Source of the DNA: an uncultured OM182 clade bacterium
GTDB taxonomy: Bacteria; Pseudomonadota; Gammaproteobacteria; Pseudomonadales; Azotimanducaceae
Direction: 5' to 3'
Length of the DNA: 64,000 nucleotides
NCBI GenBank assembly: GCA_905182025.1
Contig: CAJJAA010000037.1
Location: 48,446 to 112,445 of the forward strand
Shown piece by piece: positions 55,464-64,000 of this stretch (the stretch's first letter is position 1; every line of letters begins with the position of its first letter). Made by a program: the position numbers and the translations under genes. The notes under the pieces were generated by a model, which was not told the DNA's origin, searched no databases, and saw only the letters and a program-made list of their open reading frames with translations.

Positions 55464-55564
55464 TTCGGCAACTCTTTTTACTCGACTGTGTTGGCTTCGT
55501 GTTATTTAACATGACCTAGGCAGCTTTACTCGACGCAACTTTACTCAGTTAGACGGAATGTTAT

Positions 55565-57145
55565 ATGGCGGTACCTGATTTAAATTTTGGAGATCTGCTC
55601 GAAGCCGTTGCTGAATCGATTCCTGACAGGCCGGCGATCATTTACGGTGATCACCTTGTTAGTTGGCGTGAGTTTGATCAGCGCTCAAATCGATTGGCGC
55701 GTAACCTTGCGGCGGCAGGGTTAAAGCCCGGCAGCAAGGTCGCCTTCTATCTGCGTAATAGTCCCGCTTACCTTGAATTGTTTTCTGCCTGTGCGAAGGG
55801 TCGGTTTACTCACGTCAATGTTAACTACCGTTATGTTGATCACGAACTCTTTCACATCTTGGATAATTCAGATGCTGAAGCAGTGGTCTTTGATGCAAGT
55901 TATGCGGAACAGATACAAAGCCTGCAACCCCGTTTGAGTAAGGTGAAAACCTATCTTGCTTTGGGAGAGGATACATTGAACGATTTTAGCGAGGATTTTG
56001 AAACAGCCTGCTGTGAAGGCGATGACTCATCGCTGGATGTCCAAAGGTCAGGTGACGATCAGTACTTTATGTATACAGGTGGCACCACGGGATATCCGAA
56101 GGCGGTTGTCTGGCGTCATAAAGATAGGATCGCCGTCATCGGTATGACCGATGCGCAAGATGCTCAATCACACGGTCGTCAAGTCAAAGCATCGCCCGGC
56201 CCTGCGGTGTTACCCGCCTGTCCATTAATGCATTCGACCGGTCTAACGACGGCAATGGTCACGTTAGTGTCCGGGGGTTGCATTGTATTGTTACCTAATG
56301 AGACCTTTGATGCTGAGTTGTGTTTGTCTGAAATCGCCAGGCATAAAGTCGAAAGGGTGGCGATTGTTGGTGATGCTTTTTCGATACCTATTTTGGATTT
56401 TTTGCGTCAATTTTCCGATAGATACGATCTTTCCTGCGTGCAACTCATATCATCCGCAGGTGCCATGTGGAGTGAACCTCGTAAGCGTGAATTGCTTGAT
56501 TACTTTCCCAATGCGACATTGTCTGATTCACTCGGCTCGTCGGAAGGCTCCAAGCTAGGGTCCTCCGTCATGAAAAAAGGCGAATCAATCGGTACCGCCT
56601 CCTTTATAGTTGGGCCGTCAGTGAAAGTGTTTTCGGAGGATTTTAAAGAAGTTGAGCCCGGTTCAGGTGAGGCGGGTATGATTGCCAAAGCCGGTCCGAT
56701 GCCTTTGGGCTACTATAAGGATGAAACGGGTACCGAGAAAACCTTTCCAACCATTGATGGTGTGCGATATTCCATGGCCGGTGATTGGTGTCGAATAGAG
56801 AAAGACGGCACGATGACCCTTTTGGGTCGCGGTAATAACTGTATCAATACCGGTGGTGAGAAAGTTTATCCTGAGGAAGTCGAGGAGGGTTTAAAGCAAG
56901 TGCCCGAGATTCTCGATGTGGCGGTGATCGGCATGCCGGATGAACGTTGGGGCCAAGCGATTACGGCGCTAGTTAGAATGCAGCAGGGGCAAAAGTTTGA
57001 TGAAGATAAGGTGACGCTTCATTTGAGCACGGGGCTTGCAAGGTACAAGCATCCAAAAGTTTACAAAGTGGTGAAAGAAGATTTTCGACACGACAACGGA
57101 AAGATCAATTATCGCTTTGCCCGACAGATGCTTGACGCCGTTTGA
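55565..57145 (+). CDS. AMP-dependent acyl-CoA synthetase
   Basis: A 526-residue adenylate-forming ligase. Signature blocks: FMYTGGTTGYPKAVVW (P-loop, ~160), LSDSLGSSEGSK (A5, ~320), YSMAGDWCRIEKDG (~398) and GRGNNCINTGGEKVYPEEVE (hinge, ~420), with the C-terminal catalytic Lys in HDNGKINYR. It activates a fatty or cyclic carboxylic acid to the CoA thioester. It follows the hydratase gene by 101 bp. Confidence 0.93.
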   Translation: MAVPDLNFGDLLEAVAESIPDRPAIIYGDHLVSWREFDQRSNRLARNLAAAGLKPGSKVAFYLRNSPAYLELFSACAKGRFTHVNVNYRYVDHELFHILDNSDAEAVVFDASYAEQIQSLQPRLSKVKTYLALGEDTLNDFSEDFETACCEGDDSSLDVQRSGDDQYFMYTGGTTGYPKAVVWRHKDRIAVIGMTDAQDAQSHGRQVKASPGPAVLPACPLMHSTGLTTAMVTLVSGGCIVLLPNETFDAELCLSEIARHKVERVAIVGDAFSIPILDFLRQFSDRYDLSCVQLISSAGAMWSEPRKRELLDYFPNATLSDSLGSSEGSKLGSSVMKKGESIGTASFIVGPSVKVFSEDFKEVEPGSGEAGMIAKAGPMPLGYYKDETGTEKTFPTIDGVRYSMAGDWCRIEKDGTMTLLGRGNNCINTGGEKVYPEEVEEGLKQVPEILDVAVIGMPDERWGQAITALVRMQQGQKFDEDKVTLHLSTGLARYKHPKVYKVVKEDFRHDNGKINYRFARQMLDAV

Positions 57146-57206
57146 TGTAATCGTTGAGCGAGCAAGTTTTGACGAACCGGCGACAATCTGATGGTGGCTA
57201 AGTAAC

Positions 57207-57854
57207 TCAATCGGCTGATACTGCATTTGGCATGTCCGCCCAGTTTGTCGGCCATAAGCAGCCGATTAATTCATGTTTCCCCTCAGGTTTCTTTTCGAGG
57301 AAGGCGGCGATTCCGAAATGCGGATCCTTGCCGGTGGAAAAGCCTATGAGTCGCTCGCCATCCAAGCGCTTGAGTGAATTTATACACGAAGAGTGGGTAA
57401 CGAGGATGTGATTCATGTTTGTTTCGAGGCTCAGAATATAATCTTCAAATGATGATTTACAAGATTTTGAGAGCTCCGCTTTTGGGGTCGAGGTTCCAAA
57501 GGCTATGAGTGCCGTGTCCCGGGTGCGATCCAGATAGCTGTGTGAAACGATGTATTCGCCCATTAACGATGATTGGACACCTTCGCCAATGAGCCCAGCC
57601 TCTAACCGACCGCGTTGCGTCAAAATCTCATTGCCGTCGATGCAAGGCGGGACGTCTTTGTCACATTTTGTCGCGTGGCGTAGAACCATAATGACGTTGT
57701 TCTGTTGCCATTGAGATACAAGATGATCCCAGCGAACGGGGTCCTCTGCTAGCGGTGGACAATCATCACTTTTGCGATGCTCAACTGCTGCGTACGCGGC
57801 AAAACAAGCCAGTACGAGTGACGTGATGAGTAAAGCAATGGTCTTTGTTGACAT
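57207..57854 (-). CDS. Histidine phosphatase family protein, exported
   Basis: A 215-residue protein with an N-terminal membrane anchor or signal (IALLITSLVLACFAAYA). The phosphatase motif VLRHATKC (~57) gives the RH dyad, with further site HILVTHSSC near residue 151. Several Cys suggest periplasmic disulfides. Related envelope proteins include the Ais-like lipopolysaccharide phosphatase group. Substrate unknown. Confidence 0.8.
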   Translation of the reverse strand: MSTKTIALLITSLVLACFAAYAAVEHRKSDDCPPLAEDPVRWDHLVSQWQQNNVIMVLRHATKCDKDVPPCIDGNEILTQRGRLEAGLIGEGVQSSLMGEYIVSHSYLDRTRDTALIAFGTSTPKAELSKSCKSSFEDYILSLETNMNHILVTHSSCINSLKRLDGERLIGFSTGKDPHFGIAAFLEKKPEGKHELIGCLWPTNWADMPNAVSAD

Positions 57855-58244
57855 AGGAACCCTGCCGGGGTCGCTGTTCGCGACCAGAGGTTGTTATGTT
57901 CGACGCTGATTTTGGTTTCTTGGAAATGATATATATCTGTGTACATGATAAAGCAGCCGGGTAGATGCGTTGTCGACATCAAGTAACTTTTGTTAAGATT
58001 TTGTAACCCAAGTGCACTTGTCTATTTGATCGATATCAGGCGTTTGATAGTGAATCAGGCTGGACTGCACCAGCGCCGCAGGAGCGGCATGTTTGATACA
58101 AGCCATACTTTAGAATTTCGTGGTTAGAATTTCGTGGTAGGGGAGATGAAGCGGTGATCCGGCGGTCTGGTCAAATCTTGGTAATTGGCTATAGCAATGT
58201 GGAAAAGGGTGACTAAGCGATTAGCATCGCTGTTGCGATCCCAA
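57855..58244. other. Intergenic region with short tandem repeat
   Basis: No gene is seen in these 390 bp. The 14-mer TTAGAATTTCGTGG occurs twice in direct succession at 58111-58138. The rest shows no recognisable structure. Confidence 0.6.
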
Positions 58245-58754
58245 TTATGTTACCTCGACGACCTCTGCGGCATAACCGTTCAGGTTGATTTCGTCGCCAA
58301 CTTCGCTTCCCATCAGTGCTTTGCCCATCGGGGCTTGTGGGGTAAGGACAAAAACTTCACGGTTTTGAGAATGAATGATTAATCCGCCAGCTCTGGCTGC
58401 GAGAAAATACCATTTATGCTGACCGGCTGGATCTTCAATTTGAACTAGACTGCCAATTTGAGCGAGGGTACTCGAGCGGATATCCAAATTTGTCGACACA
58501 GAGTTGAGAAGGTCACGGCTCAGGTTTTTGCCCAGCGCCTTAAAGGACTCGATCGAGGCTTCGGTTTCTTTTGTTCGCAAAGACTGTCCGTGAGCAAGGT
58601 AAGAGGCCTCAAGGCCGAGCGTGTCGTATCTATTTTCAGCGACGTTTTCAGAGTGTGTGGCGGTTTCTTTGGCGACATCAGCTGCTGCAATCGAGCTTTG
58701 TCTTTGCCGTTGTAGTTGATTGATGATGTCTTCAATTAAGATCGTCTTATCCAA
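58245..58754 (-). CDS. GreA/GreB-like elongation factor family protein
   Basis: A 169-residue protein. The C-terminal part (~95-165: ALIGSLVQIED-type core, VFVLTPQAPMGKALMGSEVGDEI) matches the FKBP-like domain of GreA/GreB, with the signature TPQAPMGKAL. The N-terminal ~80 residues are helical but not a clear coiled-coil finger with acidic tip, so transcript-cleavage activity is unproven; Rnk-like and other GreA relatives exist. It starts with TTG at 58754, supported by an AGGGA site. Confidence 0.8.
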   Translation of the reverse strand: MDKTILIEDIINQLQRQRQSSIAAADVAKETATHSENVAENRYDTLGLEASYLAHGQSLRTKETEASIESFKALGKNLSRDLLNSVSTNLDIRSSTLAQIGSLVQIEDPAGQHKWYFLAARAGGLIIHSQNREVFVLTPQAPMGKALMGSEVGDEINLNGYAAEVVEVT

Positions 58755-58853
58755 AGTAATTCCCTGTCAATGAATCTCGGCGTGTGACTTGGATCGATAG
58801 GTATTGCCGCGTAGGATACATTGTAATCAATCGAGTATAAGGAACCAAAAGAA

Positions 58854-59672
58854 ATGCCACATACCGTTATTAATGGCGCGAAACTTTGGTACGACATCAT
58901 GGGCGAAGGTGAGCCGTTGTTGCTTCATCACGGCTATACCGCATCGCGCGTCAATTGGATGCCGATCGCAGAGCGGCTCGCGGGTAAGTATCAGATCATT
59001 TTGATGGAGTGTCGTGGCACGGGTGAAAGTGAGGATACGGAATCGGGTTACTCGCTTGAACAATATGCGAAAGACGTGATCGCTATGATGGATTTTTTAG
59101 GCATCGATAAATTCACCTATGCGGGGCACAGCATGGGTGGCGGTATTGGCTATGTGTTGGGGCTGAACTATGCGGCGCGGTTAACGCGACTCATCCTCAT
59201 GGCACCCATTCCCGCTGCAGGTATTCCCGGTGAGCCGAATCAGGACATGATGAAGCCACGCATGCAGGCAAGGCTGGATGGAAATCGAGATTTCTTTAAA
59301 ACGGAAATGATTGCGTCGCGGTTCAGAGAAGATGTTGAAACCGATGCATGGTTTGAGAGCCGGATTGATCACTTGATGCGCGTGTCAGAGGGACATGTTC
59401 TGGGGGGCATGCAAACGATGCATGATCTCAATGTTGAAGATCAATTGGCTGAGCTGAAAACACCCACGCTTATGTTGGCTGGCGCGGTAGATAGTTTGCT
59501 GGCGGCAAACCTAAATGACTATTCAAAGTTACCGGATGCAACACTACACGTCTTTTCAAGAGCGGGCCATGATGTGGCTGTTCATGAGCCAGACGGGGTA
59601 AGTGATGCAATCGATCAATTTATGCAGCATGGGCCCATGTCTGCTGCAAAAATCATGTCGCGACTTCAGTAA
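58854..59672 (+). CDS. Alpha/beta hydrolase
   Basis: A 272-residue hydrolase: LLLHHGYTASRVNW (oxyanion, ~23), CRGTGESED (~53), nucleophile Ser in GHSMGGGIGY (~90), Asp in LAGAVDSLLAA (~206) and catalytic His in RAGHDVAVHEP (~233). An AGGAACC ribosome site precedes the ATG. It is the first of three plus-strand genes and may form an operon with the next two. Confidence 0.92.
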   Translation: MPHTVINGAKLWYDIMGEGEPLLLHHGYTASRVNWMPIAERLAGKYQIILMECRGTGESEDTESGYSLEQYAKDVIAMMDFLGIDKFTYAGHSMGGGIGYVLGLNYAARLTRLILMAPIPAAGIPGEPNQDMMKPRMQARLDGNRDFFKTEMIASRFREDVETDAWFESRIDHLMRVSEGHVLGGMQTMHDLNVEDQLAELKTPTLMLAGAVDSLLAANLNDYSKLPDATLHVFSRAGHDVAVHEPDGVSDAIDQFMQHGPMSAAKIMSRLQ

Positions 59673-59728
59673 GTAGCTTTCGCTGGACCCTTTTATGAAC
59701 CGGTCGTTTGCAATGAAGTGTTTCAAGT

Positions 59729-60907
59729 ATGATAAATAACGATGTCTATTACGGTCAGCAGCACCTGGTTAGCGGGATTCGTTCTCGGTTGATTGAGGAT
59801 GTTAATGGCTTGACCATGCATATTCTTGAAGCGGGTTATGAAGATGCGGTAGATGCAAAGCCTAAGCCGACGATTCTGTTTCTTCACGGATTCCCCGAGT
59901 TGGCATTTAGTTTTCGACATCAATTGAAAGCATTTGCCGATGCGGGTTACCACGTTTACGCACCTGACCAGCGGGGTTATGGCTTAACCACCGGTTGGGA
60001 TGCGCGATACGACGGTGACGTTGCATCGTTTCGAATGTTTAATCTGGCCAAAGACATTATTTATCTAACGACTCGGCTGGGACTCGATAGCGTCGACGGT
60101 ATTGTCGGTCACGACTTCGGCTCTCCCGTTGCTGCTTGGTGTGCATTAATTCGACCTGATATTTTTCGATCGTTGGTGCTGATGAGTGCGCCATTTGGCG
60201 GCGCTCCTCCGATCTCCCGAAATTCAAAAAGCGAGGCTTCTGCCGTTGACGGTCGTGGTCGGCCGGCGTCGATGGCAGATTCTCTAGCGGCACTTAATGT
60301 GCCTCGTATGCATTATCAGAACTATTACTCTAGCGAACATGCCAATGCGGATATGCTGAATGCGAGTGTGGGGTTACGAGAATTTTTCAAAGGTTACTAC
60401 TTCGTTAAAAGTGCTGCTTATAAGACTAACCAACCATCGCTGTTGGCATCTTGGGGCGCTGAAGAACTCGAAAAGCTACCGCGCTATTATGTGATGGATG
60501 CAGACACAACAATGCCTGCATCGATTCAAGCCATGATGACTGACCAGCAGATTTCTTCAGCATCCGATTGGTTGACAGATGATGTTATGGACGTTTATGC
60601 GAGTGCATATAGCAAAACAGGTTTCCAAGGTGGCTTGAACTGGTATCGCTGTTCAGTTGGCGCAGAATTCAATAGAGACCTAACGATATTTTCTGGCCGC
60701 AAAATTGTTGTCCCGGCACGCTATATCGCCGGCGTTGCCGATTGGGGAATATATCAATCGCCCGGTCAACTTGAGAAAATGCAAACCACTGCCTGCTCAG
60801 CGATGACTGTGATGCCATTCGTGCAGGGCGCCGGTCATTGGTTGCAGCAGGAAAAGCCAGCGATGGTCAGTAATTTGCTGCTAGACTTCTTTGCAGAACA
60901 GAATTGA
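59729..60907 (+). CDS. Epoxide hydrolase-like alpha/beta hydrolase
   Basis: A 392-residue hydrolase. FLHGFPELAFSFRHQL (~54) is the HGFPE oxyanion motif of epoxide hydrolases, and the nucleophile is Asp in GHDFGSPVAAW (~117) rather than Ser. The cap domain is long. The final His is in GAGHWLQQEKP (~375). It would open epoxides, which fits an oxidation-rich catabolic region. It begins 56 bp after the preceding hydrolase. Confidence 0.9.
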   Translation: MINNDVYYGQQHLVSGIRSRLIEDVNGLTMHILEAGYEDAVDAKPKPTILFLHGFPELAFSFRHQLKAFADAGYHVYAPDQRGYGLTTGWDARYDGDVASFRMFNLAKDIIYLTTRLGLDSVDGIVGHDFGSPVAAWCALIRPDIFRSLVLMSAPFGGAPPISRNSKSEASAVDGRGRPASMADSLAALNVPRMHYQNYYSSEHANADMLNASVGLREFFKGYYFVKSAAYKTNQPSLLASWGAEELEKLPRYYVMDADTTMPASIQAMMTDQQISSASDWLTDDVMDVYASAYSKTGFQGGLNWYRCSVGAEFNRDLTIFSGRKIVVPARYIAGVADWGIYQSPGQLEKMQTTACSAMTVMPFVQGAGHWLQQEKPAMVSNLLLDFFAEQN

Positions 60908-60958
60908 TAGCTAACAAATAATAATTAACAACAAACACTCTGCTTATTGAGAACCCTT

Positions 60959-62056
60959 ATGACAAAGCTCTGGACGCCGATTTGCGACAAACTTGGCATT
61001 GAATATCCGATATTTGGTTTCGCTCATGATGTCGCAACGGTCGCGGCAATTACCAATGCCGGTGGTTATGGCGTTTATGGCGCAACGAGGCGATTCCCTC
61101 ATGAGATTGCAGAGGAGTTGGCGACGATCAAGTCTTTGGTTGGTGACAAACCTTTCGGTGTTGACCTTGTGTTGCCGCCAGGTATGCCAGAGCATAATTC
61201 CCGTGAGGCGATCGAAGCGGAAATACCGCAAGAACATAAAGACTTCGTTGAAGGTTTAATCGAGAAATTCAAAGTGCCTGAAGCAAGTGGCCCCGGCATG
61301 CGGACGCGTTTCATTCGTTCTGCAGAGATTGAAAGAGATCAAATTGAGGCAGTTCTTGATTCAAAGGTGAATATGTTCGCGTGTGGCATCGGCGCACCCA
61401 GCGATGTGATGCAAGCGGCAAAAGCGAGAAACCAAACGACACTGGCATTAATTGGCAGCCCTCATCATGTCCAGAGAAGTATTGCTGCAGGTGTTGAGAT
61501 ACTGGTCGCGCAAGGTTACGACGCCGGTGCCCACACAGGACCCATCGGTACCTATTCTTTGGTGCCGCAAATTGTTGACCAGGCTGGCGATATTCCAGTT
61601 TTGGTTGCAGGCGGTGTGGCAACAGGAAGGCATATCGCAGCGGCGCTTGCGATGGGTGCGCAGGGTGTTTGGATGGGCACCGCATGGTTATTATCCGAAG
61701 AGCATCAAGGCCATATGCACCCGGTCAACAGAGATAAATTAATTGCCGCAGGTAGCGGTGACACGGTCATTACGCGGTCAGAATCGGGCAAAACATTTCG
61801 ACAGGTGCGTTCGGGTTGGAGTCAGGCGTGGGAAGCGCAGGATGCACCATCACCTTTGAAGATGCCCTATCAGGACGTGCTGGTAGGTGACCTACTGGGT
61901 GCGATTGAAGAACACGATATTGAGCCATTGATACATTCAGGTGCAGGCCAAAGTGTTGGCTATTTCAATAGCGTTAAACCAGTGCAGCAAATTATGGACG
62001 AATTGGTCGGCGAGGCAACGGAAGTGTTGGCAAGCCAAGCGAAATATTTACGTTGA
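60959..62056 (+). CDS. Nitronate monooxygenase family protein
   Basis: A 365-residue FMN-dependent TIM-barrel protein related to NMO: TKLWTPICDKLGIEYPIFGF (~1-20), KPFGVDLVLPP (~64), GAHTGPIGTYSLVPQIV (~184) and PVLVAGGVATGRHIAAALAMGAQGVWMGT (split across ~200-230). The His of the GHP-type motif found in NMO is changed to AHT, so the activity may differ. ATG 60959 is used. It ends the three-gene run. Confidence 0.88.
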   Translation: MTKLWTPICDKLGIEYPIFGFAHDVATVAAITNAGGYGVYGATRRFPHEIAEELATIKSLVGDKPFGVDLVLPPGMPEHNSREAIEAEIPQEHKDFVEGLIEKFKVPEASGPGMRTRFIRSAEIERDQIEAVLDSKVNMFACGIGAPSDVMQAAKARNQTTLALIGSPHHVQRSIAAGVEILVAQGYDAGAHTGPIGTYSLVPQIVDQAGDIPVLVAGGVATGRHIAAALAMGAQGVWMGTAWLLSEEHQGHMHPVNRDKLIAAGSGDTVITRSESGKTFRQVRSGWSQAWEAQDAPSPLKMPYQDVLVGDLLGAIEEHDIEPLIHSGAGQSVGYFNSVKPVQQIMDELVGEATEVLASQAKYLR

Positions 62057-62062
62057 TTTCGG

Positions 62063-62194
62063 CTATTCATTTGCGGCCACGCGGTTACTTGAAAGATGTT
62101 TTGCTAAAAATTCATCCATGGCTTCGAAAAACTCGATACGATGACTCTCAAGGCTAAGGTGGTGGTTACCGTTGGTTTGCTCAATATAAAGGGG
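62063..62194 (-). pseudogene. Remnant of an alpha/beta hydrolase (S9 peptidase-like) C-terminus
   Basis: A 44-codon minus-strand frame between two stops reads TNGNHHLSLESHRIEFFEA, then MDEFLAKHLSSNRV. It closely resembles the end of prolyl-oligopeptidase-type hydrolases, in which a GHH/GHG catalytic His is followed by a helix ending EFLAKHL. Nothing upstream continues it. Confidence 0.5.
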
Positions 62195-62230
62195 CTAAGC
62201 AGGCAAGGCGATGCGTCAAACATCAATGGG

Positions 62231-63061
62231 CTATTCTAAAAATGTACTCACAATCGCTAAGTATTCATCGAAGCCTTCGCGGCGAATATTGTGCCCCGCG
62301 CCAGCAACATCCACGGCACTAAAATAATTGTTAGATTTAACAACCTTCGTTGCAATTTCGGCGGTAATGACACCGTCACTGCCGGTTCCAGCCCTGATGA
62401 GTAACGAGGGACAGGTGATACGTGAAACAAGATCGTGCGTCTGCGTCCAATTTGATACTGACAGTCCAAGCAGTGCTTCGGCACGCACTTGTTGTTTGGC
62501 AATCGCCCAATCAGGAAATTCATCGGCGCGCCATGTTGGATGCTGCGCTTTACCTGCTTGCATAATTTCTTTGTCAGATAAGGCTTGCTGGGCTTCCAAT
62601 TGCTGTTGATATGCGTGAAGTCTTTTATTTTGATCCTCTGCTGATTCTGCCCTGGTGCGTTCTTTCCACAGTGGGTCTTCAAGAATAATTTTTGAGACTA
62701 GATGTGGATATTGCGCAGCAACACCGGCAACGGTGCTTGCCCCCATTGAATGGCCGAGTAACGCGGGTTTATCAAGATTAAGTGCGGTAATGACGCTGGC
62801 CAGATCCTCAATGATTGCTGTACTGTTTGCCGGTGCCGTACCTGACTGACCATGGTTGCGAGCGTCAATCATAATGACATCAAAACGGTGTTGCAGATCG
62901 TTTGCGACGCGACGCCAACAAAGCCCGTTGTCACCAAACCCGTGCGCCACCACTAACGCTGGCTTGTCAGCATTGCCGGTTCGATAATAGTGAATGTTGA
63001 GTCCGCAGAGATCGACGTTGCCCTCTTGCCATGGCGTCGTTGCATTCACAACATCTACCAT
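62231..63061 (-). CDS. Alpha/beta hydrolase
   Basis: A 276-residue hydrolase: VVAHGFGDNGLCWRRV (~38), DARNHGQSGTA (~70), nucleophile Ser in LGHSMGASTVAG (~104) and catalytic His in GAGHNIRREGFDEYL (~253). The start ATG overlaps the end of the aldo/keto reductase gene by seven bases, so it is translated as a coupled pair. Substrate unknown. Confidence 0.92.
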   Translation of the reverse strand: MVDVVNATTPWQEGNVDLCGLNIHYYRTGNADKPALVVAHGFGDNGLCWRRVANDLQHRFDVIMIDARNHGQSGTAPANSTAIIEDLASVITALNLDKPALLGHSMGASTVAGVAAQYPHLVSKIILEDPLWKERTRAESAEDQNKRLHAYQQQLEAQQALSDKEIMQAGKAQHPTWRADEFPDWAIAKQQVRAEALLGLSVSNWTQTHDLVSRITCPSLLIRAGTGSDGVITAEIATKVVKSNNYFSAVDVAGAGHNIRREGFDEYLAIVSTFLE

Positions 63062-64000
63062 GCGTAGGCTTCGGGGGATTCACCAACGGCGGGGAAAATT
63101 CCATCAATTTGCGCGAGCGTAGCGTCATTGAGCTGTATGTCAGGTACGTGCAACACAGACGATAACTGCGCGACGCTACCTGGACCTATGATGGTTGCGC
63201 TGACACCCGGTTGATGGAGTAACCATGCTAGCGCAATAGCGCTGGGTGTTTCATTGAGTTCGTCGCAGAGACTTTGAAAATCATTCAATTGTTGTTGTCT
63301 TTTGAACATTGCGGTCTGCATGTCTTCTGAATCGCGCCGACCGCTTGTTGTGCTAGTTTTTTTACCGGTCAGTAGACCGCCTGCCAGTGGACTCCAAGGG
63401 ATTAGCCCCAATCCATAGGCTCTACATGCCGGCAGCACCTCCATCTCCGCGCGCCGCTCGATCAAGTTGTACAGACCTTGCTCGGAGACTAAACCCAACC
63501 GATTTGAAGCGATTGCTTTTTCATTCGCTCTGGCGATCGCCCAGCCGGGAAAATTGCTTGAACCGACATAGGTGATTTTTCCCTGTGCGATGAGCCTATC
63601 CATTGCTTGCCAAATTTCTTCGATTGGTGCGGTACGATCAATGTGATGCATTTGGTAGAGGTCAATATGATCAACACCCAGCCGCTTCAAGCTCGCATCA
63701 CAGGCCATCTGAATATGTCGAGCTGACAAACCGCTGTCGTTAACGCGGTCAGACATGGGCTCGTGAACCTTTGTGGCGAGGACTACTTGATCGCGACGGC
63801 TTTTGTCCTGCGCAAACCATTTGCCTAGAATCGTTTCTGTTGTTCCTACGCCTAAGTCACCACCGTATTGGTTCGCAGTGTCGACAAAATTGATGCCTGC
63901 CTCTGTGGCGTGATTAAGTATTTCAAAGGATTCGGTTTCAGAAGTACGGGGACCAAAATTCATGGTGCCGAGGCAAAGCTCGCTGACCTTGAGGGCGGAG
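63055..64000 (-). CDS. Aldo/keto reductase, 5' end cut by window edge
   Basis: Reading leftwards from the right edge, the frame opens with SALKVSELCLGTMNFG, so the true start lies beyond the window; the ATG at 63963 is internal. Motifs: NFVDTANQYGGD with the catalytic Tyr (~25 from that ATG), Lys in LATKVHEP, His in LYQMHHIDRT and GSSNFPGWAIARA. NADPH-binding tail residues follow. It likely reduces carbonyls of a catabolic pathway and is co-transcribed with the hydrolase gene downstream. Confidence 0.93.
   Translation of the reverse strand, partial: SALKVSELCLGTMNFGPRTSETESFEILNHATEAGINFVDTANQYGGDLGVGTTETILGKWFAQDKSRRDQVVLATKVHEPMSDRVNDSGLSARHIQMACDASLKRLGVDHIDLYQMHHIDRTAPIEEIWQAMDRLIAQGKITYVGSSNFPGWAIARANEKAIASNRLGLVSEQGLYNLIERRAEMEVLPACRAYGLGLIPWSPLAGGLLTGKKTSTTSGRRDSEDMQTAMFKRQQQLNDFQSLCDELNETPSAIALAWLLHQPGVSATIIGPGSVAQLSSVLHVPDIQLNDATLAQIDGIFPAVGESPEAYAW

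Overview
This 64 kb window looks like chromosomal DNA from a marine-type gammaproteobacterium. Evidence is the moderate GC content, many acyl-CoA, P450, luciferase-like and SDR genes, lipoproteins with clear lipoboxes, a Fur box, and what reads as a UGA-encoded selenoprotein. No rRNA, tRNA, CRISPR array or intact insertion sequence was seen. The taxonomic placement is an inference.

Layout. (1) 1-3.4 kb, minus strand: a probable operon of a small charged secreted protein, a stand-alone LanC-like cyclase with a Cys-Cys-Gly zinc motif, a conserved hypothetical enzyme and a truncated secreted protein. (2) 3.6-9.3 kb, plus strand: a TauD-type dioxygenase, a decayed lipoprotein gene, a frameshifted DUF805 gene, a MATE exporter, a Fur-box-preceded hypothetical gene with a tiny membrane ORF, and a DUF2779 remnant. 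(3) 9.7-18.2 kb, minus strand: a three-gene surface-secretion operon of CHAT peptidase, TpsB transporter carrying a SPOR-like domain, and a TpsA exoprotein with 417-bp tandem repeats. The three genes overlap at their ends, and the TpsA reading frame is broken many times. (4) 18.4-20.5 kb: an MtfA-like peptidase fused to SEC-C, a remnant of a second TauD gene, a peroxiredoxin-like selenoprotein gene with a SECIS-like hairpin right after its in-frame UGA, and an S4 RNA-binding protein. (5) 20.7-63 kb: a long accessory catabolic region. It holds acyl-CoA dehydrogenase, acyl-CoA synthetase, enoyl-CoA hydratase, a CoA-transferase, five SDR/MDR dehydrogenases (one frameshifted), three P450s (one of CYP153 type, one frameshifted), three luciferase-like monooxygenases, two nitronate monooxygenases, two GSTs, a 2-hydroxychromene-2-carboxylate isomerase-like protein, a sulfatase, a dipeptidase, two GPH-type transporters and three alpha/beta hydrolases. 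This mix suggests uptake and oxidation of lipids, alkanes, steroids, terpenes or aromatics.

The most interesting locus is the selenoprotein gene at 19595-20083. Its UGA sits at the first position of a CxxC-type motif (UPYC), and a 7-bp stem with a GUU loop begins 11 nt after the UGA. A second theme is gene decay. About a dozen reading frames are broken, nearly all by one extra base, so either active pseudogene formation or uncorrected sequencing error must be considered before biological conclusions are drawn.
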